Shown here piece by piece: positions 36,836 to 52,700 of a DNA stretch of 64,000 nt (the stretch's first letter is position 1; every line of letters starts with the position of its first letter). The notes below the pieces were generated by a model that did no database searches, was not told the origin of the DNA, and saw only the letters and a list, made by a program, of their open reading frames with translations. The stretch is from Tomocerus qinae (lineage: Eukaryota > Arthropoda > Collembola > Entomobryomorpha > Tomoceridae). Made by a program: the position numbers and the translations under genes. The stretch spans positions 21,349,930 through 21,413,929 of the forward strand of contig CM034549.1 of assembly GCA_020055645.1 (NCBI GenBank), given 5' to 3'.

Positions 36836-39800
36836 ATAACATGCGAGGACGTTGATTCAGTCAATTTAAGTAGGTACAATAGTATTTTAGTATAAATATT
36901 GCCGATTAGTACAAATTCTTGAAAACGAATGTCCAACTACTCATTTGTCTTGTTCAGAAATGTAACTGAGCATTTATATGTCGGAAGGCTGGACAAAGTA
37001 AGCTGATATCTGAGAGAAACATAACACACTGACTAAATATAGCATAATATGTAAGTAAAGAGTTGAATGTTAGCATACATAAAGATAAGTAATATGGATA
37101 TAGCACGGGACTGATAGTAAGATTGTGATAGTGATATTATAGGAGTGTGCCTTGTAAGCCAAGTCTGAGTGAGTTTTCAATGAGAAGAATTTAAGTTAGA
37201 TAACGAGGAAAGTTTTTGGCAGAGAACAGAAGTGTAGTTAAAATAAAAAGTAAGTTTTAGAGAGGAGGGAATGGAGTCGGACAGATATAGGTGATTATTT
37301 AGATGTTTAATACTGGAGAAGTGGAGGAAGAGGATAGGGATAGGGTATTGTACCTTAGTCCGTATTATAGAGACATTTATGTAGAATAGTAATCGTGGTT
37401 AGCAGAGGAGAAATAAATGAAACGCCTCGCCGGTCAGACACACTCAGACTCAGAGATTCCAGGATGAGTGAAGAAAAGAGTCGAATGTGCTACGATTAGA
37501 GTTGCTGGAGTGTAGAGATACTTATACATATGTAAAGTCAGTCGGGATTCTCTTGCACAAAATACTCTCCAGCAGCATCAGCATCAGAAGATTAGAAAGC
37601 AGGGACGAAATGTGTGGGAACTAATGAATGACAATGACTATCAACTATCCACGATGTCTTAACTTTAGTTTTGCCAAGCTTGAGTCACTACAACAGTTCT
37701 TGCCTTCATGAATGGCTTAAGGGAGGAAATTCTTCTAGTTTCTGCTTTTTATTACTCGATCATCTTCTTCTGTGTCGTTAACATGTACATGACGACAACG
37801 ACAAAGATGATCTAGTCTTTGCTGAAATGATGCAGGGTATAGAGCACACCTTATCTGACTCTCTGCAGACACAAGTAGAAGAAGATACCTAACAATAAGC
37901 TAGCTAGTTAGAGTTTAAAAAAAATACTAAACTACTACATCCTACTGAAGACAACTTAACTCTTCCTTTATTTTATTCGCCAAGTTACATTAGTACGTGT
38001 AGTTTACTTTTTACTTTAGTGCTCAGCGAATAAAAATGCACGTTTGCCTATTACGATTACGACATAGAGTTGCAGAATACAATATACCTATATAAGTCTA
38101 AATAAATAATGTCTATATACTACTGGGAATATATTATTACGTGTGTAAGTGGTCTCGCTTTGAACTAACTAACTACCTCTACTTATACTATAGGATTGGC
38201 TTTTGTAGTTGTTAGGTGAGTAATCAAGTTATTCACGTTGAGACACGACAAGTATTTACTATATGGACCCCAGGTTCACATTTAAGTTAAATAAAATGGC
38301 TTTTATTCACATGACATCCGTTACATTTACTTGCACTGGCTACAGGAGACTCCTAATGGACTAATATAATATTAATACCGACACATAATCACTGTTGCAC
38401 TGACCAGCTCATTCTCCTTTGAATTATCGTAGCTAGACTCACACAAGATGTTTTTATGAGTCCATTTGGCTTCCCTTGTAAATCCTGTAGAATAAATACC
38501 TTTAGCATATATAATGGTAATTACCAACATATTTAATGCATACAGATGCTAGCATAATTTCACTGGGTAATAAATACAATAATAATGTCTCTAGTGCATT
38601 TGCATAGGATAGAGAGTACACAGGCTGATACGACTTTGACTACTACTCAAATATTAAATGGGAGAGAATACAATAGAATGCGAAAATCTAACAGAACTTG
38701 GCTGAAAGATTGAAAAACAACATCCTGCATCTTTTACAACTCATTATCTGTATTTACAGTCTCTCCTTACGAAGAAGTTCCTTGGGAGGTTGTCATGTCA
38801 TGTTTTACCTTATCTGCTTTTCAATGGGGTCATAAACAAACTGTAACAATGTTGACGTTGACCGTCCGTGTGCATACAGAGTGGATTTCTAAGCACTGCG
38901 ATTAGGTAGTTATCCAAGCATGTAGTGTAATGCAGTGTGGAAGAAAATTATCAGAGTCACAATCTCTACGTATGCATTTTTGAAGTAGATCGATATGAAA
39001 AAAGCTTTTGCTCTGTTTCGGTAAACGAAAAGCAATTTCCTAGTTATTATGTATTTGTTTCATTATCTGCTAAAGTATTCAAAAGAACGGGAAACATCTT
39101 TGCTTTATCTCCCCTTTCGTGCTAAGTTTCCTGAATGTTTTTGCAGAAAACAGATAGGGAATTAAAGTTAATGATTTAGGACTGTTCTGCAAGAACACAT
39201 GGAGAATACAGTAATATCTGTACATACACTCACCGAAGCAGGATTTAATTGACCCGTTGTCGGCAAGTGCTCCTTCAAAGAAAGTAGATGCAGCAGATTG
39301 TTTAATGAGGCAAGTCCAACGCAGATTCACTTAATGAAATATAAAAAGGAAAAAATTACATTATCAACTTGGTCTGTTAACTACCTATTATGTATGTATT
39401 AGCCCTGGCGTGGGTACATCTTCGTACCTACTAACTCCTCTAAAACAATTATTGGTTAATGGTTACTCTTTCTGCCCATTCCATTTGCAATAATAACAAA
39501 GCCATTTCCTCGGACTCTTTCAATCCACTTCAATAAAAATTAGTACTTTTATAATCCATTCCAGTAAGTTTTTCATTTGCTCTGTTCTCATGCAAATCAA
39601 GATAGGAGTCCGCAAAGGATACAATAGACATTCAAAAGCTGCCTTCCTACCTACACAAATTAATACTAGATCTATTCAACTGCTAATATATTATGTCTAT
39701 AGGTACCTATACTTCAGAAAACATATTGGCAGAGAGAGATGCATATCTTAAAGTGACCAATCCAGAAATTATTCAGAAAAAGAGTTATTGCCATTCTTTC

Positions 39801-42560
39801 TGAAATGGAATTTAAAGCATTGTCTTATTGCACGAAGATTTGTCTCCGCATTCCATCCTCCCACGTAGCTTTTCAGCAAGCCATAGTCGTGCATTGTTAC
39901 TGTAATAAATACAATTAAAAAAATAACGAAATTCTCGGGCTGTAAAGGAGACGAGAGCTGAATTTAGAAGAAATACCGAGAAGGATGGTAATTTAGTGAA
40001 TGCCTACCTACCTACTTGTAAGTAATCTATTATACTCTTCACAATTTTACAGGAAGATGATATATTGAGCAAGATTTACTAATGTAAGTGATTTTACGAT
40101 AGCCGAGGAATGGGTGCGGTTTACTTCGGGTCAGTGGCGCCCATTCTTCTCTCCTCTCTACTATTTGTCTTCCCTTGTCGATTGTTTTCAAGACAGTCCA
40201 ACATCCAGTTTTGCTTTACTTCTTTTGGCAGTTCGACTTGGACATTCTTAGAATTCGTTTTCCTACTCTTTCCTCCATACTAGAAAGGATTCTCAAACTT
40301 CATTTGCCAACTGCTATTGTCTCTACTTATTTATGTCTGAGCACAATAGTTAAATCTAGTGCATTGTAAATACCAGTTGACTGACTTTGACTTAAAGTCA
40401 CTTTTATTTCAGTTTACATCTTTCTGCAAATCTAAACAATTCTCTTAGCTGACCTGGCTTCCATTTGGCTAGCCTCTTTCTCCTCCCCCTCTACTTGGGA
40501 CTCTTCCAAGGCCATCACTTTTTGCAATGATGAACGACCCAATCTGATTATTCGTCCATCCATCCATATGGTCATGAATTTTACATTTCCACTATTTACA
40601 ATACTATCTATACGCATTTTTATCTTCCTGGACTTTATGACGGTTTCAATCTGGAAAATTAGGTTGTTTTGCACAATATTTAATCTTCTTTTAGTTTTAG
40701 TGGCTCACTAAAATATTTACAATATAAACCAGAGCAGACGAAAGATGTTTAGTTCAACAAAGAATTCTTTCTTCTTCCATCCGTTAATACTCCATAAATA
40801 CAGATGGGGAGGTAGTTGTCTCAAATTATTACTTTGAATTCTTAAAGAAACGTTTGGCCATTTTATATTCTCTTAGCATTCTATTCTGAATGTCATTCTT
40901 TTATTTTATTGGTCTTGCCTTTGCAAGTGTAAATTTTAACTTTCAGTTCTCCCTTCAAAATTTACACTAAACTGAACATTTGTATGGAGTCGGAAAACAT
41001 CTGATATCCACACTGAAGTACTTCAGAGGATAAGGATGTACTTAAAGGTCGTTACACGCACTATGTAAAATGTTTTACATTGCATCTCCCAGCTACATTG
41101 TATAGCACAAATAGTTCACTACTTTCCTTTTATTCCACATTTAACTCCCAAAGAAAGATCATATGGATGATGATAGCTACTTTTTCACAAAGTGTTTCAT
41201 CCGTTCCTTTCGTTTTACACTACCATTTAAAACATCAGCAAAAGCAATAGCCAACCAAGATGATGACTTCTGTCTCTAAAGGATAACCTCATGGCCACCC
41301 GTTTTGATGACTTTGGCTTGACAACTCAACACTGCAAAAACTCTCCGTAAGCTACACATGTGTTAACTATTTAGCTTCTTTTATGACTCTTGTCCCATGC
41401 ATTATAATAGCCCTTAAGTGTTCCATCGTACTCTCCATTCTAAACTAGATCATATACTTAGTTTCGTGATACTATACAGGTAGTATAAATAGCAAGGCTT
41501 ACTAAGTGCAGATACATCATTAATTTGTGCTATAATTACAATAATATTACCGATAAATCAAAACCTGATAATTTTCTATCCTTGAAATAATAATTGCACT
41601 AAAAACCATTAAATCTACCATAAATATTTCAGGTGAATAATCTTTCTGATTCAATTAGCGAGTATTAGTAATAAATTACCATGTAGCGATATTCAAACTG
41701 ATAGATATTCTACCCTTATAATCTAATTGCACCACAAACTACTGTATTATTTAGTGAACACAAATGTGTAGATTTAAATCTAAATTAGCTATAACTATGG
41801 ATTTGCTAATCTAATTGTACATTTCGTTAATAAGTACAAAAAATGTTCAGATTTTGATAACCAATTTCTTAAAAGATTTATTCTTACTGGCACAGGTAAA
41901 GAAATGTATTTTGAAAAGAATCTAGTCAACGTTAATAGAGTGTCGGTAAAGAGCATATGAAATTTCGAAGGAATTCCCAGGGAAGAATTTCATGGTGGCC
42001 AGATAAGAACAACTGATTTACCACTTTGTTCCAACTCTCTGTGATAAATAAGAATAATCCTATTTCTCCAGTCGTAAACAAATATTTGTGGAATTTTAAT
42101 TTTCTGAATTTGAAAGTCAAGCAGGCCCCATGCAATGTAATGTGTATAACTAGTGTACATTAAATGAAGGATTCATGCCCATGTGTAGCTAGTATTAGTT
42201 CAGAGTATCTAATTTTAAGTTCCTCATTACAGAAAAACAACATTATAGCTGTGCGCAATGATATATCATTCAAAGGAATATTACAAAGTAGTTCTGTGTG
42301 TGTTTAAAAGTAGCTGGGTAACTTATAGTCGGGAGTCAAAACGAACCCAAACGAGTAATATAACATAACAAATGAAGAACAGCGACAGCTCAGATGAGAT
42401 GAGATAGAGTCAAGAGAAGACATAAAGGCAGAGTAGTTGCAAGAGAGAGAGAGAGTGCAAGTCTAAGCAAGGGAGGACTGCAGGCAGACGAAAGAGCAGT
42501 GCCGAGCGACAGAAACATCAGTTCATTTCTATTCTGAGGGATAATTAGCTTGGTAGGGCA
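36836..42560. other. Gene-poor DNA with alternating strand bias
   Basis: No supported gene. The + strand is G-rich at about 36.9-37.4 kb (37,261-37,320 has 20 G and 3 C), switches at about 37.4-37.6 kb to C-rich at 37.64-38.4 kb, is C-rich again at 40.4-41.46 kb, AT-rich at 41.5-41.9 kb and G-rich at 42.0-42.55 kb. The minus-strand frame at 40,432-40,674 (80 codons) has a charged C-terminus but no recognised motif. Confidence 0.5.
42442..42455 (+). repeat. AG dinucleotide tract
   Basis: A run of seven AG units within a longer purine-rich region (42,400-42,500), just before the + strand becomes C-rich at about 42.56 kb. Confidence 0.75.
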
Positions 42561-45101
42561 CCTGATGTAACCGACAGCACCCAACCTTGAAATACCTGCC
42601 GGAGCCGAGTCATTCATACTCCTTGCTCATTGTCAGGTTATTACTTTATGTGCTCCACGTTAAATGTAATGATACCACTACCATTACATTCCAAATCTAT
42701 GGACATATCTTTTTCTATCATTGCTTATGCACTTACAAATAGTTATACTTTACTTACTCTGAGGCTAATGATACCATACGTATATTTTACATCTTTGGCG
42801 CAGCAAAGTATTGTCTAGTATCTTATAATTATATTTTCTATACTGTAACACGCTTTATAATGATTTTAAGCATAATTTTTGACTATAACTCCCATAACTT
42901 CCTACATCCTTTAAAAAATATGGTAGTGTTGGGACGTATATGTTAGCACAATCATATTAACCTATACAGAATATATTCATTACAAAAAATTAAATTCTAT
43001 TTATTCTATGACTATCGTGTATGAAATAGATTTTAATATTCGAAACAATCTTTAATACCTTTGCATGGTTTATTATGCACAATATTCTAAAAACTACCGT
43101 CCTGGAGTGTTTACGCATAGAAATACATATATACCAAGGAGTTTTACGGAATAGCCAACCTTTAGTTTACCTTCCATAAAGATATGGTCAAGTCCCTCAG
43201 AATTTCATTCATAACTATCTGAGTCGGAGAGTATAAAACCGGAGGCAGTACACCCAAATAATGTATGCGTATGTATATAGGATAAGTTTATGTATAGATT
43301 CTTTAACTCAAGACTGAATTGTGTATAATATGAACTCGTAAATTGTAGTAACAATTCGTGGCTACTTTCTTCTGTTGAAATACATGTTTCGTTTTGTATA
43401 TCCGGAGGTCCCTTATTCACTTACCTCAGCTACCGATAGGATGATGTACCAAATATTCATATCCGTCCTTTTCATTTCTCAGTCTGGACTGTAAGGCACC
43501 CAACTAACATTCTTACATAATATAAATGTCATTTATCTCACAGACAACAACACCCCATTCCTTGGTTTCGCTCCTGAGGATTTTGACAATAAGATATTAA
43601 TGTTTCCCACGGATATCGGACAACAGAACATGTTAAGTAATTCATGCCTCATTCTTAAATACATTAAGCTATCTGCAATTCATTTTTTATACACATCACG
43701 ACTCGATAACATTATCGCTACCCCTTAGCTTCCTTTAGATAACATTAATTGTCTTTATAGTAAGCATCCTAAGTTTATACAACACATAATCCTACATTCA
43801 TCCACTCAGATTAATATTTTATTTTCCACTGTGTTGATAGTGTTGTTGCTCTAAAACATCATTTGATTTAAAAAGAAGTTAACTGGCGTTTATAAATTTT
43901 TTATTGATTCATTTTTAAGCAACTGAAGTTACAATAGATATTGTAATTCAGAAAATGGGAGTTTATAGTAATAAACTGATACTAATATTACGAAATCTGC
44001 GTTATGTACATCAATACACATCATTAGCTATATCATAAGCAAATTCAAGTGCTCGCCAATTGCAATTTTCTCTATTAATAGCTGACAATGTACCTATATC
44101 ATATTCCGAGTAGCATAAAGACGATAGTCAACTAGTACATAATTACTAAAGCAAAAGTGTCAATGGGTAATATTAAAAGTACTTATCAAAGGTATGTTGT
44201 TAAACATAATTTTGTATGACAGAGTGAGGGTGTACTTAACAAATGACTTCCTTTTCCAACAGATAACCATACTATTCCCACATAAACTAATATAAACAGT
44301 TTCAGAACAGAGTCTTTAGGTGTTTACAAATTCTTTATGTCACAAGATAAAATTACCTACAAATCTTGGTAACTAACCCTGTTTAAATCGATAGTGTCAC
44401 TGTGGGTAGAAAAATGCATTCTTGGTTTCATTCATGCTAACCAGAAATACCATAACCCAAATTCTTTGCGTAACATATTACTGCAATGCAAGGGGAACAA
44501 GTCTCATCTGCTACATATAGTAAAATTTTTGAATAAATATTTCATATGAAATAAGATAAATCTTTAGAAACATACCACATAAGTAATAGGAACGTTTCTG
44601 TAGGAGTACTGAATGGATTTTATTTTGCTTAAAGACTCGTAGCCTATGAAAAGTCAACTTGTACTATAATGCACCCCCATTATCCTACTAATGTGGCATT
44701 GTTAAGAAATCTCATTCTTGCACTTTACAAATACTTGTAAGGCACGGAACTAGTTGACTCTGTTGTGTAGTACACTTAGAGGTTGAATAAGTGGGAAACG
44801 AAGCTTTGCACAAGTGCACATCCCCTAGAAGCAAGTAGCTGTTCAGTAGTAGTTCGGTGACAAAAAAGGGAGGAAAGAATAGGCAAAGAAACTGTACTAA
44901 CTAAGTCAGAGCGACAGGAAAAGCATATCGGAGGTCGTGACCCGAAAGTTGCAAGAGAGGGGCGGAAATGCGAGACTCACATGCAATGCAGTGCTTTATT
45001 CTAAAATGCACTTGGTAGAAAGGAAGAATTGAGAGTCAAAGTCAAGACGAGTAAGTCAAGACGAAGATTCCCTCAAAAAGTCAAATTGTCATCATTTCCT
45101 G

Positions 45102-45118
45102 TGATGATGATGATGATG
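45102..45118 (+). repeat. TGA trinucleotide repeat
   Basis: About five to six perfect TGA units (TGATGATGATGATGATG), placed exactly at a change from G-rich to C-rich + strand. Confidence 0.75.
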
Positions 45119-48100
45119 CACTGAATGTTCAACAGATTTTTGTCGCCAACCATCGCTTACAAATACGAAGACCGTATTTTATTTCTCTCCTTACAGAGTT
45201 TAACTTGTTTCTCTTTGGAAATCAACCATAGGTCGTTTTCCCTATCTCCCAAAAACTTCCCCTATCCAATCTGTACAAAACATATGACATAAAGAGCGTT
45301 TTCTCTGTCTCTTAAATCACAACAGGACAGGCGTCGATATCTATTAAGAAGGAAGAGAAGACAAGCACCACCACGTCCATCCTCTAGTCCGCATCCACAC
45401 ATCATCTGGATTTCCAGATCAAATTTTATGCCTCCCTAACTCACTTGTGTGGAATTCCATGCCATATCAGATGAGGGCTAATAAAATAACTATTTTCTTT
45501 AGCTGAATCAAGTAAGTCATGCTTTTTCTCCTACACGTGCATATTTACAGTTCTTATATTGTATAGTGGCTGCTTTTCTATATGATATGGTTTATATTGT
45601 GATTGTAGTAGAAAGGAAAAATATTAGTATAAGCATTAGTGTAAATGTTCCTGGATGTAATGCAATGGTAGTAGGGATGGTCACCACATGCTGACAAGAC
45701 AAATCAATGATCAAGGAAGACAAGACATGAGAGTGATATCAAATCGAGTGGGAGAGTAAGATAGTGATAGGGAGTACAATAAGGACAACCAAACGGAGGA
45801 ACTGTCTGCTCTAGAAAAACAATTTAGTTTGAATTTGTTCTGTTCTGGTTTTTGGTCTGCGGTCCAGCCAACCATCACATCCCCAAATTACTACATGGAA
45901 CAAAAAGGAAAACCAATATGTGACTCGCTCGTCATTATGATATGATGAGAAAGGGAATTGGCTTTTCTGATGGCAAATAGCCGTTTTCTTCTTTAAGAAT
46001 ACATTGAACAGATTGACGAACGCCAGATACGTGCACACGGAACCAAACCACACATTATACTCTGCTGCACTTTACAGACTTTTGTATCGTGCTTCGCTTA
46101 CTTTGCCTTCTCCGACTACCACTCACTACCGTACTGAAATATTTCTTCTTTTGTCATTATCACACTGGCGAGGATTAGATCACATCTCATCTGAGAATCT
46201 CAGGCTTGTACAAATATTTACACGAGCAACATTGGGATTCTGCCCCACAAATCGCTCCGATAATTTCCTTACGCCGAAATGACGCTTCGCAGCCCTCTAA
46301 TTCGTCTCATACCTCCAACAGCCTCTATGTTATTAAGAAATTCGCAAAAAGTACAATCACTCATCTGTCCTTACCCAAACATCTTGCAACTCACACCCTC
46401 ATGTCAAGTGTGAATATCAGGGGAACAATAAAATAAACTTTGATCATATCAATTTACCCAGACCAAACTGTTGACACACCAGAGAGATCATATTTATCAT
46501 CTATTCCATCATAGCTCCGCAGAAATCATTGATAACCCTAACCGTGACCGACATTGTCATATATGTATAATGTCAAATTGTCCAATAATAAATATGTAAA
46601 AAATATCAATTATATGAGTTTTATTTAATATTCGATTACTTGGCTCTTAATTACTATAATTATTGCAACAATCGCAAATAATACAAACTTTCATGTTTCA
46701 TAGCACCATTTTTGCTAAATGTAATACTATGCTAGAAAATCATGTAAACTCGTATAATCTAGAATAGCTTACTATGTGATAGTTATTTATTGACTACAAT
46801 GAATTTGTCTTTTGGCTCTTAAATATTATAGCAGCATATAAGAATAGTTACTAATGCATAATGTAGAGTTTTAAGGCAGTAAATTCAGGAAGACATACGC
46901 ATATTTACCAATATCAACCGGTAGAAAGAAATGAACAAAAGCTAAAATGTAAATCATGACTCATTTCTATCAATATATGATTAACTTACAGTCATAAAGT
47001 ATGACGTAGGCTTAGATTGATGCAATTTGTAATGTTATAAAACATTGCTAAATTAGCCATTGATTCCCCCGAATTTTGATGACTCAAAGGAAAGGTAAAA
47101 AGAGAGGAACCACAGTTGATCAGCAGAGAAAATTGTGGCTGTTCATGAAAAAGTTTTTTGTTTGCAGAGAGGTTTTGGTTTTTCTCGGGATTTCATGGTG
47201 TAGATGTAAAAAAAGCGATACTATTTAATGTAAAGATGCAGAAGCGTCACTTTTCCCCTCCATTTGTAAAGACAACTTATGTAAACGGAGATTCCCTACG
47301 TTAATTTATTTTCTGTGTAGGTACAAGTTTAAGTTAACTGTATAAAGGAATATATAGATCGGCAAGCTAAAGGATATTATAGCTTGAAGCTTGAGATTGG
47401 GATTGAGCGAGATGCTGTAGGCTATTAAAATATTTTTTTGGTAATTGTATCAAGATCAAGAGCGAAGATAGGATAGGTAGCTCTTTGTAGGGAATGACGA
47501 ATAGAATGCAGGGAGTCAGATATGATACATCATTCACTCACATCAAGTCAAATCAGCAACCCATAATTGCACTTATGTATGCAAATGTATCTTTCTATCT
47601 ATGTACATAGCTGGTAGGTTGACTTTGACTTGAGTGAGTAAAGTAAATGCAATTTCTACGCAGATGTTTTTTACGTTTATTAGAACCTGAGTTGAGTGCA
47701 ATACATACTGAGGTAAAGATGAATGCGAATAGCTCAGCATAGTGATTGATTCATGGAAATGCAGTACTACTTCGTACTACATATAACCACCTGCATAAGG
47801 AAAACATCCTTATATCCTTGATTTAACATTTGCCAACTTAAAAATGAAGGCACAAGTACCTACTGCGTTGAATCATCTGACATTCTTCTGCAGAATCTTA
47901 TGCTACTACTTGCTCTGACTTTATCTTTATGTACTTATACAGTTGCCGTCAAGTTAGAAGGAAGCCGAGCCGAAGACGAGCCAACTTTAACCAGCCCAAG
48001 TGAGAAGCAAGAAAGTCAAGTCAGTCAAACTCCATTCCATTTCTATTCTTCTTTTTAAACAGTTTCTCATTCATGCTCAGCCTCGTGTTAGAGTTAAAAC

Positions 48101-49780
48101 TCTGAAATTTATTCAGTTAAAAACTTTTGACTTTGATTTGATTTGCTCAGACCAAGCCACAGCCACACAATGCTAGAGAACATGCTATTAACTATATCAT
48201 AGGTATACTGCATTAGTAGTGCAACTTTTGTAGATAAATATATTAGACGAATTGTAAGAACAGTATGTAAATTCTATCTAGTCTTTCGTCTTAATCTTTG
48301 CTTCTCTAGTAACTGTCCTGCTTCTGTCTTGGGAAGGGCTAAGCAAATACATACATAAATGCATTTTTTGCACTACATACTTATTCTAACAGAATGACTC
48401 AAAGTGACGTTGATTATGATGGGCAGATTTGATAAAAACTAACAGATTCACATTCGTGTACAATTAGTAACCTTTTATTACTACCTACCTTGCTGATTTA
48501 CCTCAACTTGTGCTTCTTCTGCCTTTTACACACTCATCCGCTACTACATTACTACCTGTTCAAACTGCATTTACAACTTATCGTATCTGATTCAATGCAC
48601 TGCATGACTTACGGCAACGATATCGAAACAATTACTAATTGTAAAGGTAATTGAATTTGACATTGTACAAAAATTGGAAATTGCACGAGATGATGTGTCA
48701 ATCTGTTTTCAAGGATAGTAATTATAAGGAAATACTACGTCATACAAATTCCATTTATGCTAATATAATTATCCCATTTGATAAAGAAAGCAGATTTCTA
48801 TCTATTCAAGTATTCTATTTCTAAGTTTGTTAATCCTAGCAAATCTTTAAAAATGACAAATGATGTAAGAAATCTGTCAATCTAATTTAGCTGAAGGAAG
48901 TAATATTTCTTTGGGAGTTACACATGTAGGTAAGTAAGATAGTTGACATGAAAAAAGACGCGGTGAAGTAGTGACAATCCGTTAGGAGTATCCAGTGAGT
49001 TGGGTCTGAGAAGCGCAACTAGCTAAAGGCCCCAGACAAATTACAAGGGCAGAGAAGCCATAAATATCAACGGGGATTTTAAATGGTTTTACTTTCGCAA
49101 TGTAATTTTAAATGACAAGAAAAAAGGGACATTGGTATTGGATTGGTTTTGGCTTGGTTCTTTGACATGGATAGGATCCCTTTTGGTTTGCCACTAGATT
49201 TCCCTTCTTGTCAAAGAATAGTAGGAAGTTTATACACGCATACTAATTTTTAAAATCTGTTTTTGAATGCGTGCCTGTGTTTTGCTAGTTTGCGTTCGTA
49301 TGTTGAAAGATGTGACAAGACACGATGCTTTGCATATAGGTTGGCTCGAGAAGACGGAGAAACATGGCAAAAAGACAACAAAATACATACATAGAGATAT
49401 AAGACGGAGCTTATTGGGCATGGTGCCAAGTGGAAACGGAAAAAACCGTCAAATCCATTCCATACTCTGAAAATTTCTAGAATTGTAAATCAAAGCCAAG
49501 TGAAGTGGAGGTGGAAGTTAAGTCTTAAGTCTCTCCAGTCAAGCTCTTGTTTTGTGTACGCTACGCACTGTACACACAAACACACACTGCACTACGCACA
49601 ATAAAATACAGAAGTTGTATCCAACAGAGAAAACTTTTCTTATAGCTACGCAATTTATACTTGACTGTCGTAAGGAGTAGGACAGCCAGTCTTGTAGATA
49701 TCTCTTCGCTTTTTAGCCATCTCCTCTGTGATTCACGTACTGCATGTAAGGAGGAATATTAGGACTCGTAATAAATACAA

Positions 49781-49794
49781 ACACACACACACAC
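49781..49794 (+). repeat. AC dinucleotide repeat
   Basis: Seven AC units in a C-rich stretch, with a second imperfect AC tract about 200 bp upstream (near 49,575). Confidence 0.75.
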
Positions 49795-52700
49795 TACAAA
49801 TATATTCAGCATCCCACCTTTTACTAAACGATCTGTGTGCAATACATAAATCTACGCATTTGTTCGCAATACATCTGGGCCGCATAAATAAGTACGCATC
49901 TCCGTCCTTTGACAATCACTCCTCTCACAAAAATCAATAGAAACAGCATCAACATTTAGTAATGTCTTCAACATTTTCATCATGATTAATTCATCCCGCC
50001 TGGTCATTAGTTACTTTCTTCTGAGAAAATAATGCATGCTATCTACAAATACACCTTATTACTATAACTGAACATAAACCAAATCCACACACTGCTTTAC
50101 ATTCTTCTTTCAACTGTCAACCACGTTCAGCTTTCCAAATCGTGAGCTACTTACCACTTCAAATGAATATTCCCTTGTGTGTCGATTTTGGCAAAATTTC
50201 ACAACCGCACCATTCTCCAACCATAATCAATGCTACCTAATATCCTACACACTTAAACAGTCTCTTCCCTATTCACTTTCAACCTATTCATAGCCTCCTT
50301 CTGCTCCCTTTGTTTTTTCTCCTAAGAAAATAAACTCTCAAAGCCAAATCATCCTCGAATGTCGGTACAAGTATAAAGTTTCTATACTTAGGTGACAGAA
50401 TTATACAAAAACACAAACTTTCCGTTCACAAACGCATCCCTTTCATTTTACGCATTGCATTGGCCTACAACACAATCACTACTGCGTGGACCTTTCAGTC
50501 ATCACTAAGTTCACGGTCAATTTGTAAACAAAATGCTAAATAAAATTAGGTCTACAAGCAGACATGTTTTTAATAGCAATTAATAAGAATCTGTAATTAT
50601 AAGTCTAGTAAAAGTATTAAGCTATCAGTGAAATAACTATAAATAACGCTACAGTAGTTAAAATTGAGTTTTCGTCATTTTTATTAACAATGTTATCCCA
50701 CGGTCGTAAAACGAGTTCCTAAAATAACGTATACTCAAATCGTATTAAGTAGATCCTTAAAAATCCCTGTCTTAGGAAGAAGTTCATCCTTCATTGGTAA
50801 TCCAGGCGATATAAATTAGGTGACAAAGTACATCAATCAGATCTTCTGGTTGGTAAACAATATAAAATAAGATAGTGTAAGTATAATTATGTCTTCATTG
50901 GGTATTCTGAGTTGGTAGGTGCGAGGCATTAAAATGTAAGGACATGTTTGGAGGTATAAAATGGCTGATGTTGTATTCTAACCCAATCGCTATTGTTAGT
51001 ATTGATTAAAGTAGATAAGCTGAATTCGTTATTTATGACAAAGGCAGCACTCAAGTGCAGTGGAATGGAAAGTGACTGAAAATTTAAGACAAGAAGTGAG
51101 GAGCAATATAGAAAAGACAGTCAATTAGTTATAAGATAATGTAGTCTAAGATTTAAGAAGTATAGGCAGAGAAAGTCTGTTGTGTTTTTCCAGAATGAAA
51201 ATGACATTTTGATGTATTTTGAGTCTGTAGCTCCGACTATAGAATGTGACACGGCGAAGTGGCAAATAATGCAAGAAAACGGAGGCAAAATGCCATCGTC
51301 TAATGCATCGCATTGTTTCCAACTCTATCGCTAAGAAAAAACATAACAGAAGACAACAGTAGCAGTCAAGTCAAGACAGAAGGAACCAAGTCAGCATCAG
51401 CATTATACAGCATCTTGTACTAGATAGAGAGAGTAGTCCTCGTCTATATAGTAGTACTCGCTTCTCAATAGCATTTTCCTCCAGTAAATGTAGTGTGATG
51501 AGGTCCTTTTGTTTTCCTAGGCACATACAACCAATCTAAATGCACACTAATACACAATATAACTATTAAGCATGCATAAATACATACACAACCGACTGCT
51601 ACTATATAAATAGTACAAAGACTATCGTTGTTGTGTGTCACGTAGAAAATGCTACCGAATCGACTTAGAGGCATGCGACTAAAGCACACAACGCCACGGC
51701 TCCTCTCTAATTATTATCAGCCATTGTCTAGAGTCACTCAAGCTCGGCGAGAGAAACCACATACTTCTTCGCCGGTGGTAAGTGATGATAACTTAAATAT
51801 TCCGGCTCCTTTCCTCCTTACAATCCTACTCTAACTTTCAAGACGACGCAATATCAAATCCAACCCATTTCTCTTATACTTATTCTAATACTCTGCAAAA
51901 TTAAGTACATTTCTGCTTTGCTTGCTCAACCTACCCTTTAACTTCCATACCATACCTACCATCCTCTATCTACATTATATTACACTTTACATTATTACAA
52001 TCTCAAATCTAGATACCATGAACAACTCACTGTAAAAGTCCCTAGCTTTTCCTTCCTTTAAAGTCTCACAAGAATGATGCACAAAAGCACAAATTCTCAT
52101 TTTACTGTGCTACCCAAACCGTGTCATAATATAATTATTATTCAAATAAACATTCTTATATTACTCTAGCCAAATATATTTTTGAATTTTCTACACAATA
52201 CCAACGTTTAAGTTTATTTTCGGGAAATTACAATAAGTACCAACATTTAGGAACGTAGAGACTTGATAGTGTCTTTAACACTGAAATAATTCCAGACTAA
52301 ATATCAATATTATGCGGATATGAAGAGAACATTATCTGTTATAAGATCTTCAATTTGTCAATAGACTCACAAATTCCATGTTCTATCCGTGAGTCTGCCC
52401 TTCTGCTCTTATAGTATCCACTTCTTCAATATAGATCATATAACAGTAGATTTATATACTGGTTGAATTTGGTCTGTAGTGAATTTACCATATAAAATCT
52501 TATTCGCAAATTATTTTGTACTACCATTATATAATCTGGGGGAAAGGTCTGTATAGCAGTGCAGAATAAATAGCACAGATTGTTCTAGATTGTAAAAAAT
52601 ATTTGGTTATATGTGACAGAGGATTCGTCACTTTGTTCCATCACTCAAGTGAACTGGATTTAAAATGACTTTATGTAATGGGCAATGATAATAGCAGTGC

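Noticed and set aside
40432..40674. 80-codon minus-strand frame with charged C-terminus
   Set aside because: Looks mildly protein-like (IWMDGRIIRLGRSSL) but matches nothing I know and lacks splice or poly(A) context.
47944..48058. VAVKLE phrase suggesting a casein-kinase-like beta3 strand
   Set aside because: Only six residues match. The sequence after it does not follow any kinase, and no further kinase segments are nearby.
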